Source: UBA60 sp964587885
GTDB lineage: Archaea > Thermoplasmatota > Poseidoniia > Poseidoniales > Poseidoniaceae
Assembly (NCBI GenBank): GCA_964587885.1
Contig: CAZPME010000028.1
Span: forward strand, 1-23,515
Direction of reading: 5' to 3'
Length of the DNA stretch: 23,515 nucleotides
Shown here: in pieces, positions 1 to 8,303 of the stretch
Layout: each line of letters begins with the position of its first letter
Position numbering within the stretch: the first letter of the stretch is position 1
The notes under the pieces: generated by a model
Told to the model about the DNA's origin: nothing
The model's input: only the letters and a program-made list of their open reading frames with translations
The model's database searches: none
Position numbers and translations under genes: made by a program

Positions 1-25
1 AAAAATAACACGAAATTTTCATTTC

Positions 26-30
26 AAAAA
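26..30 (-). terminator. Oligo-T terminator of tRNA-Ser
   Basis: On the minus strand a run of five T residues begins 6 nt past the discriminator base of the tRNA-Ser gene. It is followed by more AT-rich sequence up to the window edge. Short oligo-T tracts are the usual intrinsic terminators of archaeal RNA polymerase, so this is a plausible 3' end for the tRNA transcript. No hairpin is needed or seen. Confidence 0.4.
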
Positions 31-35
31 CCGAG

Positions 36-118
36 CGCCGAGAGGGAGATTTGAACTCCCGCGGGACAGGCCCACGTGATTTCCAGTCACGCGCACTACC
101 AGGCTATGCGATCTCGGC
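36..118 (-). tRNA. tRNA-Ser, anticodon GGA
   Basis: Read on the minus strand this folds as a type II tRNA. The seven-base acceptor arms (GCCGAGA / TCTCGGC) pair perfectly. The anticodon stem CGTGA/TCACG encloses the loop CTGGAAA, giving anticodon GGA (reads UCC/UCU). A long variable arm (GGGCCTGTCCC) and the T-arm with GTTCAAAT follow. The long variable arm and discriminator G73 (position 36) are hallmarks of serine tRNA. CCA is not encoded, as is common in archaea, and no intron is seen. It is transcribed away from the tRNA-Thr gene. Confidence 0.95.
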
Positions 119-143
119 TCGGGCTTTCCACCTACGACTTTGG

Positions 144-150
144 TTTATGG
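144..150 (-). promoter_or_regulatory. TATA-like box for tRNA-Ser
   Basis: On the minus strand this reads CCATAAA. It is centred about 29 bp upstream of the tRNA-Ser 5' end, the distance expected for an archaeal TATA box serving a tRNA whose transcript starts at or near its mature 5' end. The box is weak in sequence, so the call rests mostly on spacing. Confidence 0.35.
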
Positions 151-188
151 CTGTCGGCGGATAATATTGGGGTGGATGAGCGAAGCGG

Positions 189-196
189 TTATGTTA
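189..196 (+). promoter_or_regulatory. TATA-like box for tRNA-Thr
   Basis: The octamer TTATGTTA is centred about 27 bp upstream of the tRNA-Thr 5' end, the normal archaeal TATA spacing. With the box at 144-150 it gives each of the divergent tRNA genes its own promoter in the 101-bp spacer. The match to a TATA consensus is only moderate. Confidence 0.35.
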
Positions 197-219
197 GAGC
201 GTCCGGTCGCCGGCTCGTC

Positions 220-291
220 GCCACTGTGGCATAGCGGTATTGCACCTCATTGGTAATGAGGAGGTCGCGAGTTCAATTCTCGCCAGTGGCT
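220..291 (+). tRNA. tRNA-Thr, anticodon GGU
   Basis: Acceptor arms GCCACTG / CAGTGGC pair perfectly. The anticodon stem CCTCA/TGAGG encloses loop TTGGTAA, giving anticodon GGT, which reads the threonine codons ACC and ACU. The T-arm contains GTTCAATT between GCGAG and CTCGC. The variable loop is short (type I). The discriminator is U73, as in many archaeal threonine tRNAs, and CCA is not encoded. No intron is present. The giant surface-protein gene lies downstream on the same strand. Confidence 0.95.
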
Positions 292-449
292 CTTTAATCG
301 GTAATTAGTTTGCACGACCACTCACCTCATTGCAACGTGCAGATGGCGTTGAATGATCATTTCGACATTGTCGATTCAATATGTCATCAACATATCTTTG
401 CGTCCGCACATACGAGGTTTCAAATGCTTCCTACTTCGGGTTTCACCGT

Positions 450-455
450 AGGTGA
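450..455 (+). promoter_or_regulatory. Shine-Dalgarno AGGTGA deciding the start of the giant gene
   Basis: AGGTGA matches the archaeal anti-Shine-Dalgarno sequence and lies 4 nt before a TTG codon at 460. The same GGTGA-plus-4/5-nt arrangement precedes alaS, rmuC and the 19703 gene. This favours the TTG at 460 over the in-frame TTG at 310 or ATG at 424. A start at 460 also gives a compact signal peptide. Confidence 0.5.
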
Positions 456-459
456 AAGG

Positions 460-3400
460 TTGATACACGCACGTCCCCCACGAAAAGAACTCAGGAAAAT
501 CTCCGTTTCTCTATTGCTGACAACTTTGATGATCGCCACTCCGGCGAGTGCATTTGTCTCATCTTGGGTTGGACCAAACACTGCTTCGGGAACCTCTCAA
601 TCGATAGCTGGCGGCTTCCAAGTTCCTGGCAATTCCACAGTTCTTGATGCTTGGTTGAATGTTGGTGAAGATGGCATGCCTTCGGTTGGTAATGGTACCG
701 GATGGCACTCAGCCGATCTTCCTGGAAATATGTCTGTTGGCCAGTTTAACGGTTCCACCATGACTCATTTTGATGAGACATTGAGTTTGCAACCGAATGG
801 TAGTTTCAGCAATATTGACCATTTTTCTAATTCTTCATATTATTTCCCGATGGGTTGGACTGAAACCGGTGGCGTTTGGGGTGTTGATGGCTTGACCGGT
901 ATTACTGGAAATGTTGTAAACGGGAAGAGAATATTAGCTCATGGCGAGATTCCTCCTTCGCCTCATGGCGGCGGTATTTCTGCCGCGACTTCAGCCGGAA
1001 CGGCACTTGCCGCTGGGACTAATGCCATCTTGACTAGCCCTACTGGAATGACGATTCCTAGTCCGGTGCTAAATTATTCGATTGGCTTTTGGCATTGGTA
1101 TCATTTGGATACTCCAAGCAATACCAACGGCAATGCCGATGGTGCGTGGGTTGAGATCAAACTCGACAATGGTAATTGGACTTGGATTGAGCCTGTAGGT
1201 GGTTATGGTAATACGATTAGCCCAACTGTTACGGTTCCCAACGGCGCTCAGGCAAATGGTTCAAACGGTTTTCCCGCCTTTGCCAGTGTTAATTCAAGTG
1301 GTTGGCAATTTGCCAATTTTTCCCTCGATAATGTCAGTGGAATCAATACCGCTACCTCTATCCAAATGCGCCTAAGAGTGATGACGATGGCTAATGCCAC
1401 CGCTCGTCCCGGATGGTTTATTGATGATATTGAAATATTCAATCAAGGAAATTCCACCGGAGTATGGCACCATGGCTGTTATGTTGCAACTGGCACCTGT
1501 TCCTATTCAGCCGATGCCGAAGGGATTCTTGAATTCCCGACCATTGATCTTTCTAATGCCCAATCAAATGCCACAGTATCATTTTTGGCAGATTGGGATA
1601 TCGAGGGCTATTCATACGATAATTGGTGGCTTGAGGCCAGCGATGACAATCAAACTTGGATAGATATCACCACACCCAACACCAATTACACTCTCGGTGG
1701 CTGGGTACAACCTGACGGGATTCCAGTACAGGGTCTGATTGTTAACGGCAATACATACACTCAGGATTCCGGGGGCTTTGTGGCAATGAATTTCCCTCTA
1801 CCTTCTAGTTTCATTGGCGACAATACCACTTGGATTCGCTTCCGTGTAGTAACCGATGGCATCGTTGATTACGGCGCAACCCAAGACAACTTGGAGGGGC
1901 TAATCATTGATAATCTGCGAGTTCATGAAAACAATGCGACTTACTTCTTGGAAGATTATTTTAATTCTTCAAGCACAGTTTCTCACTACGCCTTGAATTC
2001 TTCTTCTAACGGCTCCACTGATGATTGGACCTACCGGTCATTAGGCATGGGATATTTCAGTAATAATTACGGTTTTGAGGATTCTCCTGCCCTCCCACCA
2101 GGTGGCTGGCAAGTGCAAAATGCGACTGGTAATATCGGCTGGGAATTTGGAACTTCAATTGGCGCTGGACCGACCAATTGGCCTAGTTCTCCGGCAGGAT
2201 TTGGAACAGTTGTCGGTGGTTCATATGATTCAAATTCATGGGAACATTTGTTTTCTCCACACTACACAATTCCAGCAGGTGCAAGCGCGAGTCTAACCTT
2301 TACCCATTGGATCTGTGCTGAGAGCAATTGGGATGGCGGAGCGGTTTACATTTCAGTGAACAATGGTACATGGACTCACTTTGATAACACCTATCAAAAC
2401 GGTTCAAGTTGGTATGATGGCACGATTACTTCCCATACTACTTCGCCACTTTACAACATGAAGGTCTTCGACGGTTCTTCTCGGGTAGCAGCCGGTGGCT
2501 GGTCGTGTAACGGTGGTGGAAACTCAATTCCATGGGTAACTGAGACGGCTGACTTAACCAATTATTCGGGTATGGATGTACAATTTAGATTCAGTTTCAC
2601 TTCTGATGGCTCAGTCCAATATGAGGGCTGGTATATTGATGACATTGGGGTTGAAGTGGATTACTTTGATGACAGTGGGGACTGGACCAGTCCTGCAGTT
2701 CAACCTGATGAACACGGCTGGGGCTTCGTCGATGTTGAAGCGATAATTCCCGAAGATACTTGGGTGACTGCTACTATAACAGATTCCGGAAATCAAGTAA
2801 TTCCTGGATATGAGAACCGTACAATACCAGTCGATTTAGCTGCTTTATCCCCCCTTGCATATTCTAGTGGAATTCATGTCAAATTGAATTTGGGTACTGA
2901 TGACCCATTCCTAACTCCACTAGTAAGTCTCTTGCAAGTTGGCTCAATGCGATTCTTTGAACCGATTTCAGCCAACAATACCGGGTGGATTGTTCCAGCA
3001 AATAGCGGAATGGAATTGAATGCAACCGGCTATTTTGTCAATACTCAAGGGGTAGTAAATACAGTTGAAGCCCCATTTGTCAATAGTGGCATCCCTATTG
3101 ATGGAGTTGCGATTGACGGTAATTTCCAAGGTGTCACAATTACCTTGGGCTCCCAATATAACTCTGTAATGGGAATAACCAATACTGGCAGTTATTTCCT
3201 ACCTAATGTATCTCCTGGTTTTGAAGTGTCACTCGATATCCAACCGAATGGGTGGATTGAATGGATGTCTTTTTCGGGAAATATGATTGCACCTGCTCTC
3301 AATGGCGAGGTCGATGTAACTAATGATGGCACCATTGATTGGTCATTCCCAGCCGATCCAAATTATGGCGCCTTTGGATTCCAAGACCGTATTGCTGGCG

Positions 3401-6400
3401 ATAATTTGAGTAATACAGTAGACACTCGTTCGCAATCCATCTCCATCGGTTCACAAAATGGCCCGAACTTTGCAGGTACACAAAATGCAACAATATTAAA
3501 TCCAGTTCAATGGAATGGCACTCATTATTATGATGTATTGTATGTATTATGTGGCATCGCATCTTGTGGCGAAATCACTGGTTCATTCGAAGTTTATGCT
3601 AATATGATAGTTGTAGGCGCTGGTGCTAGCATTAGTGCCTCAGCCCAAACATGGGCTGGAACCGGTCAAGGAACATCTACTGTTACGGCTTCTAATGGAG
3701 TTGGCGATGGCGGTGGCGGTGCAGGTCATTATGGTGCAGGTGGCGCTGGTGGCGGTGGCTCAAGCAATGGTGGCTCGGCTTACGGTGCTTCAACCAATGA
3801 CTCAGGATCTAGTGGTGGAAATGCTACTGATGCAAGTTCAGTAACCTCCTTTGGTGGCAAAGGTGGCGGTACTATTGGGCTATATGCTACTACAATTATC
3901 ATCAACGGCTCTGTTTCTGCGGATGGCGGAGATGGTGATGCAGGCTATCCTCCTGCTGGTGGTACTGGCCCAGGCGGCCATGGTGCTGGAGGAGGAAGTG
4001 GTGGAGCAATCTACGGGATCGCCGAATCCTTGGTTGTTAACGCCGGGGGTGAGATTACTGCCGTTGGCGGCAATGGTGGTTCTGGAGCCAACGGTGCCCA
4101 AGGCGGCATTGGAATTGGGATGTACAACGGTGGAAATGGCGGTGGTGGTGGAAGCGCTGGAATTGTCCGTTTCATGACTCTGCCACAAGGCCTAACAAAT
4201 AATGGCCTGATTTCACTTTCTGCTGGAGCAGGTGCTTCAGGCGGCACGGCATACGGGTCAGGAGTTAATGGCGCAAATGGCCAAAGTGGTGCTAGTGGAC
4301 TATTCATCAACCCGACAAATTTCAGTGGTTGGACTTCGAGTTCAATTAGTACGACTACCGTATTATTACCCGCAAATGCAAATTTAGTCGCAGCCGGACT
4401 AAGTTTGTATTCAAGTGCTGGTGAAAATCTCAGTCTTTCAGTCGCTGGCTCTCAAGTAACGACAATTACTGGACCTTGGACTGGGGTGATGAACGTTCAC
4501 CTTTCGGCAGTTGATGTTTCGGCGATACACTCACTTGCAGGTACACATTCTGACACTACTGGTAGGTTATGGTCTGAAATCAGCATTGCATTGTCTGGGG
4601 ATGACCAAGTGGTCGAATTATCCGGCATTAAGTTCGGTTATGAGTTATCAGAAAATGTCACTAGTCTCGGACAGCAGGTCAAGAATTTCCATGAATTGAA
4701 TAATCAAAATGGTTTGGCTAATTCAGTAAATATTCCACTTGAATGGACTGCTGATCGTGGAGGAATAAGTCTTGGTGGTGGGGTTGAACATGAATTGATG
4801 ATTACCAATGAACCGTTTAGCGCTCCGACTACTTTCCATCCTACTGGATACAATCAAGGATTTACTACCGGGCATCATCATTTATTTGATAATTCGGAAA
4901 TCAACACAGTAGTTCTTACCGGTCAAGCATCGGCTGACGACATAATTGTCACCGTCTCAGATTTATCAACAGGTGGGACATTTACACAAACTTCGGGAAG
5001 TAACATGCTGAGCATTGACGAAAACTCAAGTTCAGTGCAATTGGTTTCGGGTTCGTGGATTGTCGATTGGCAATTTGTAGTTCCTTGGTCGTGGGATGAT
5101 GAGGCCCAAGTCAATTGGTCTGCTCAAGCCTTCAACCATACTGGTGAAGGCCTTGCTCCTGCTACCGCCGTTAGTGGTGGAAGTGGTTCTCAAGCAAGTG
5201 AGAATGACCTTGAGATTGATGGCTTTGTAATTCGGGATGAATTTAATCGCTTGCTTTCCAATGAATGGGACCCTTCCTATCCATTCTATGCCGCATCACA
5301 AACTCTAGTTCATGTTTCAGGCAGTGTTCGTTTCCAAAATACACCTGATGTACGACCTCTTGTTGATGATTTCCTAGTTTCAGTCAATGTAAGTGGAACA
5401 GAGACCTTCATCAACAGTACCGATACTGGTGAATGGGCCGGTACAGTCAGTTTACCCAATGGAAGTGGAATAGCAAATATTTCTGCTAGCATCGTTCGTG
5501 CTGGGCCGATTACCGGAGCTGTTGGCGCGCAAGATGTTACCACCTTACGTTCCCCATTCTTGATTCAACTAGATTCTAATGCACCTTCATTGGTAGCATT
5601 GGAATTGGATACCCCGCAGGGATTGAAACCAGCAGATGGTTTTACTTGGGACCCTGATTTACCGCTTGCAGTTTCAGCAACGGTTCACGATAGCGAGGCC
5701 TTAGGGGACAACGTCAGCCTCTACATTTGGCGAGAGTTCATCGACGATGCCAATACTGACGGTCATCCCGATAGTGAGGAATATTGGTCGGTAAGTGTAG
5801 ACCTACCTGCTGGCACAGTTGGTGAGCGCCAAGTTTCATTCCCTCTCATCGATTTAACTCAAACAATTACCAATGGTAACGTTAGCCTTTACATCAGTGG
5901 AACTGATTGGTCTGGGCATCAATATGCCGATGGCGGAATGAGTGGTTATGATACTGATGCCGCCACACTGGTAACTGCTGCAAATACGGCAACGACTTTT
6001 TCTCTTGATTCACTTACTCTTGATCGTGTTGACGAATATTTGCTTGCTGGTCAAACCCATACTCTGTCCTTTGCTTTGGCAGATGGAAATGGAATCCATA
6101 CTCTCGACCGCATTGATGTTTATCTCCAGGGTCAAGCTCACACTACTCCCTCAATGATTACCATCGACCCTCGCAGTTCGACAATTTCTTCTGCAAGTGA
6201 TTACATTACTGTTAGCGAAATGCGAATTACCGATATCGGCTCAAGTTCTAGCCGTTTCGACATAGATTTCATTATCGCTTGGGATGCACCGGATGATTGG
6301 GATTCGCAGTGGGCAATTCCTGAGATACTGGTCTTTGATGATGATTTAGTAAACCCAACACTTTCGATTCCAAATCTCGGCCAAATCCGCTGGATTCTCG

Positions 6401-7998
6401 ACCGAGATTTAGCCTTGGTTATCGATGATGTTATCGATATTACTCCACCGCAAGGAATTTCCACAGATGATGCGATGTATGTCGCTTCAGGCGATGCTGT
6501 AAACATTTTTGGGAATCTCACCTTTGCTGCAACTGGACATACGATAAGCGAATTACCGGAAGGGATGAGTGCTAAGGTCTATCTTGAATATGATTTCCAG
6601 GAAGTCTCCGACACTGTACTTCTATCCGAGGATGGTTCATTTTCTGCGGGAATTATTCTGCCCAGTCGTACTATTTCTAATCCTGTTCTAGCCCTAAATT
6701 TGGAATTATTTGGCATGCCTTCTCCGGCTGAGGATTTAACTTCACAGACCTACACTATTATCGTTGATTCCGAACAGCCGACGGTGAGATTTTCAGCCTT
6801 AGCATCTACAATTGATAGTCTAATACTGCCTGAATATCTTCTTACTGTAACTCTAGAGGATGATGCTGGGATTCCTGATCAAAATATCACCGTTAATTGG
6901 GAATACCGCCGTGACGGAAGTCTTGTTATGGGATCCCAAGGTCAAGTGAATGTTTCATCAGTCGCCAGTCAAGGTGAAACAGCATCATTTAGTGACATAG
7001 TAAATCTGGACACAAATGATGACTTGAAAGTAGGTGATGTATTGCTAATTTGGGTCGAGGGTCACGATTATGCTGGAAATGCTGTTACTGGTACCGGTAC
7101 AGATTCAGACCCTATTGCTGTTGAAGTGATGGTGCGTGAGTTCATCATTGCTGTCCCCTCCATTTCCATCGGTGATTCAAGTGGAAAACCTTTCACTGGC
7201 AATCAGGCAACTACTGGAACAGAAATTGCCTTCACAGTAAGTTTGCGCAATTCCGGCAATTTGGCCGGAGTAGTTAATGTATCTTTGACTGAATCATTTG
7301 ATGATGGAACGTGGCTTGAACATCAAACTATTGAAGTAACACTTCCAGAATCTGGAACTCGAACCCTTGAGGCTTTGATATTTGAGGCATATCAAGATGG
7401 TGCCCAAAGGTTGTATGTGAATATCAGCGGCGACATTGATAATTTCACTCCGATGATTTCAACCCCAGGTTGTGCCCTGGTCGCCGATGGTTTAGTGCAA
7501 TGCAGTTTAAGCGAAGAAGTTGATATGCCAACAGTGATTTCTGCTGAAAGCGTAGAAGATGAAAGCACCCCACTATTCATGGTTATTGTTGCCGTAATTC
7601 TTTCTTTGATATTATTCTTAGCGGTGTTGTTTTACCGTAAGAATCAGGTGGATGAATATGCATACGAAGAAGATTGGGAAGATCATACTGGACATGTCGT
7701 GGCCGATATGTATGTCGAGTCAAAACAAACACCGGAGATTCCAACTGCGGACATTTCTGCAGATGCGCAAACTCTGGAACCACAAGAAGCCAATATCGAA
7801 CCAGTAGTAAGTGAGATGGCAGTAGATGAGAGCCAAAATGCAGAGGAGATTGTGGTTGAAGAAAATATTTCAGATGCTAGTTCCGATGATGTTGAGCAAG
7901 ATGCAGATGATACAGAGCCTTCTGATGCGGTTGAGTTGTCCGATTCTATCGAGTCGGCTGAAGAGCCGGAACCGGTAGAATGGGGTGCCGAGTGGTGA
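460..7998 (+). CDS. Giant secreted, membrane-anchored multidomain surface protein
   Basis: About 2,512 residues counted from TTG 460; the frame is open from TTG 310, and ATG 424 is another candidate start. A basic n-region, a hydrophobic stretch (about 14-26) and an ASA cleavage site near residue 31 form a Sec signal peptide. The ectodomain has MAM/jellyroll-like units, each ending in an FIDDI, IIDN or YIDDI motif (near 318, 481 and 723). A glycine-rich beta-helix-like block spans about 1041-1287. Ig-like segments follow, with an EF-hand-like DxNxDG loop at 1763-1771, then a CARDB-like repeat near the end. One membrane helix (2372-2392) precedes a tail of about 120 residues rich in Glu and Asp. 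NxS/T sequons are abundant, suggesting a heavily N-glycosylated envelope protein. No enzymatic motif was recognised; adhesion or a structural surface role is inference. Such giants are typical of Marine Group II. The gene appears intact. Confidence 0.85.
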   Translation: MIHARPPRKELRKISVSLLLTTLMIATPASAFVSSWVGPNTASGTSQSIAGGFQVPGNSTVLDAWLNVGEDGMPSVGNGTGWHSADLPGNMSVGQFNGSTMTHFDETLSLQPNGSFSNIDHFSNSSYYFPMGWTETGGVWGVDGLTGITGNVVNGKRILAHGEIPPSPHGGGISAATSAGTALAAGTNAILTSPTGMTIPSPVLNYSIGFWHWYHLDTPSNTNGNADGAWVEIKLDNGNWTWIEPVGGYGNTISPTVTVPNGAQANGSNGFPAFASVNSSGWQFANFSLDNVSGINTATSIQMRLRVMTMANATARPGWFIDDIEIFNQGNSTGVWHHGCYVATGTCSYSADAEGILEFPTIDLSNAQSNATVSFLADWDIEGYSYDNWWLEASDDNQTWIDITTPNTNYTLGGWVQPDGIPVQGLIVNGNTYTQDSGGFVAMNFPLPSSFIGDNTTWIRFRVVTDGIVDYGATQDNLEGLIIDNLRVHENNATYFLEDYFNSSSTVSHYALNSSSNGSTDDWTYRSLGMGYFSNNYGFEDSPALPPGGWQVQNATGNIGWEFGTSIGAGPTNWPSSPAGFGTVVGGSYDSNSWEHLFSPHYTIPAGASASLTFTHWICAESNWDGGAVYISVNNGTWTHFDNTYQNGSSWYDGTITSHTTSPLYNMKVFDGSSRVAAGGWSCNGGGNSIPWVTETADLTNYSGMDVQFRFSFTSDGSVQYEGWYIDDIGVEVDYFDDSGDWTSPAVQPDEHGWGFVDVEAIIPEDTWVTATITDSGNQVIPGYENRTIPVDLAALSPLAYSSGIHVKLNLGTDDPFLTPLVSLLQVGSMRFFEPISANNTGWIVPANSGMELNATGYFVNTQGVVNTVEAPFVNSGIPIDGVAIDGNFQGVTITLGSQYNSVMGITNTGSYFLPNVSPGFEVSLDIQPNGWIEWMSFSGNMIAPALNGEVDVTNDGTIDWSFPADPNYGAFGFQDRIAGDNLSNTVDTRSQSISIGSQNGPNFAGTQNATILNPVQWNGTHYYDVLYVLCGIASCGEITGSFEVYANMIVVGAGASISASAQTWAGTGQGTSTVTASNGVGDGGGGAGHYGAGGAGGGGSSNGGSAYGASTNDSGSSGGNATDASSVTSFGGKGGGTIGLYATTIIINGSVSADGGDGDAGYPPAGGTGPGGHGAGGGSGGAIYGIAESLVVNAGGEITAVGGNGGSGANGAQGGIGIGMYNGGNGGGGGSAGIVRFMTLPQGLTNNGLISLSAGAGASGGTAYGSGVNGANGQSGASGLFINPTNFSGWTSSSISTTTVLLPANANLVAAGLSLYSSAGENLSLSVAGSQVTTITGPWTGVMNVHLSAVDVSAIHSLAGTHSDTTGRLWSEISIALSGDDQVVELSGIKFGYELSENVTSLGQQVKNFHELNNQNGLANSVNIPLEWTADRGGISLGGGVEHELMITNEPFSAPTTFHPTGYNQGFTTGHHHLFDNSEINTVVLTGQASADDIIVTVSDLSTGGTFTQTSGSNMLSIDENSSSVQLVSGSWIVDWQFVVPWSWDDEAQVNWSAQAFNHTGEGLAPATAVSGGSGSQASENDLEIDGFVIRDEFNRLLSNEWDPSYPFYAASQTLVHVSGSVRFQNTPDVRPLVDDFLVSVNVSGTETFINSTDTGEWAGTVSLPNGSGIANISASIVRAGPITGAVGAQDVTTLRSPFLIQLDSNAPSLVALELDTPQGLKPADGFTWDPDLPLAVSATVHDSEALGDNVSLYIWREFIDDANTDGHPDSEEYWSVSVDLPAGTVGERQVSFPLIDLTQTITNGNVSLYISGTDWSGHQYADGGMSGYDTDAATLVTAANTATTFSLDSLTLDRVDEYLLAGQTHTLSFALADGNGIHTLDRIDVYLQGQAHTTPSMITIDPRSSTISSASDYITVSEMRITDIGSSSSRFDIDFIIAWDAPDDWDSQWAIPEILVFDDDLVNPTLSIPNLGQIRWILDRDLALVIDDVIDITPPQGISTDDAMYVASGDAVNIFGNLTFAATGHTISELPEGMSAKVYLEYDFQEVSDTVLLSEDGSFSAGIILPSRTISNPVLALNLELFGMPSPAEDLTSQTYTIIVDSEQPTVRFSALASTIDSLILPEYLLTVTLEDDAGIPDQNITVNWEYRRDGSLVMGSQGQVNVSSVASQGETASFSDIVNLDTNDDLKVGDVLLIWVEGHDYAGNAVTGTGTDSDPIAVEVMVREFIIAVPSISIGDSSGKPFTGNQATTGTEIAFTVSLRNSGNLAGVVNVSLTESFDDGTWLEHQTIEVTLPESGTRTLEALIFEAYQDGAQRLYVNISGDIDNFTPMISTPGCALVADGLVQCSLSEEVDMPTVISAESVEDESTPLFMVIVAVILSLILFLAVLFYRKNQVDEYAYEEDWEDHTGHVVADMYVESKQTPEIPTADISADAQTLEPQEANIEPVVSEMAVDESQNAEEIVVEENISDASSDDVEQDADDTEPSDAVELSDSIESAEEPEPVEWGAEW
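3580..4320 (+). repeat. Glycine-rich beta-helix-like repeat block inside the giant protein
   Basis: Roughly residues 1041-1287 of the giant protein contain about four imperfect units. Each has a short hydrophobic strand (such as IGLYATTIIINGSVSADGG or IYGIAESLVVNAGGEI) followed by a long Gly/Ser/Asn/Ala loop. The pattern of G-x-hydrophobic strands ending in 'GxIxAxGGxG' is seen in glycine-rich parallel beta-helix modules of large bacterial surface proteins. At DNA level it is a run of GGT/GGC codons, which also opens long spurious ORFs in other frames (for example 3851-4177 plus and 4011-4310 minus). Confidence 0.65.
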
Positions 7999-8047
7999 AG
8001 TAATTAAGGTGGGCAAAACGCGAATTTTCCCTCCCCGCCTCCTCAAT

Positions 8048-8054
8048 CTATAAG
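8048..8054 (+). promoter_or_regulatory. TATA box for the small coiled-coil gene
   Basis: CTATAAG is a good archaeal TATA box. Its centre lies 28 bp before the GTG at 8079, so transcription would begin at or within a base or two of that codon. This supports a leaderless mRNA initiated at GTG 8079. Confidence 0.5.
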
Positions 8055-8078
8055 AAGTGATTTTCCCCATTTGGCATT

Positions 8079-8300
8079 GTGGAGGAGCAATCCTCTGCAG
8101 ATGGGATGCACATGCTAGAAAGCGACGACGAATCGGGCCTCGCCATAAAACGGCGAGTTTCAGAACTACAACACGAAGTAACAGAACTAAGAAAATTAGT
8201 CCACACTCTTCTCACAGTAATTTGTGAGGAGGCTGATGGCGTCCATTCGGGTGCGGCACCAACCATCCCTGGGCAGGCGCCACGCGGCTTCTGTATGTGA
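8079..8300 (+). CDS. Small coiled-coil protein of unknown function
   Basis: Codes for 73 residues from GTG 8079; ATG codons at 8106 and 8112 are alternatives. I do not recognise a family. The N-terminus is acidic. Residues about 20-50 form a heptad pattern (VSELQHEVTELRKLVHTLL) typical of a short dimeric coiled coil. The C-terminus is Gly/Pro-rich with a terminal Cys. There is no signal peptide or membrane segment, so it is probably cytosolic. GTG 8079 is preferred because a TATA box sits 28 bp upstream. It follows the giant gene by 80 bp and ends 3 bp from the convergent rtcB stop. The opposite-strand ORF (8048-8266) has no recognisable composition and is taken as its shadow. Confidence 0.6.
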   Translation: MEEQSSADGMHMLESDDESGLAIKRRVSELQHEVTELRKLVHTLLTVICEEADGVHSGAAPTIPGQAPRGFCM

Positions 8301-8303
8301 TTT

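Noticed and set aside
220..460. tRNA-Thr as integration site of a mobile element
   Set aside because: No integrase, no repeat of the tRNA 3' end and no insertion sequence or transposase was seen in the window.
3623..4310. Several ORFs in other frames over the Gly-rich block
   Set aside because: They result from GGT/GGC-rich codons that lack stop triplets in shifted frames, giving Val/Ala/Leu or Pro/Ala-rich nonsense.
3700..4320. CRISPR or tandem DNA repeat
   Set aside because: The GGTGG-rich units are irregular in length and in frame with the protein. There are no constant repeats with unique spacers here or anywhere else in the window.
8048..8266. 72-codon minus-strand ORF opposite the small coiled-coil gene
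   Set aside because: Ser/Thr-rich translation without structure. The plus strand has a TATA box at the right distance and a regular heptad, so only that one was kept.
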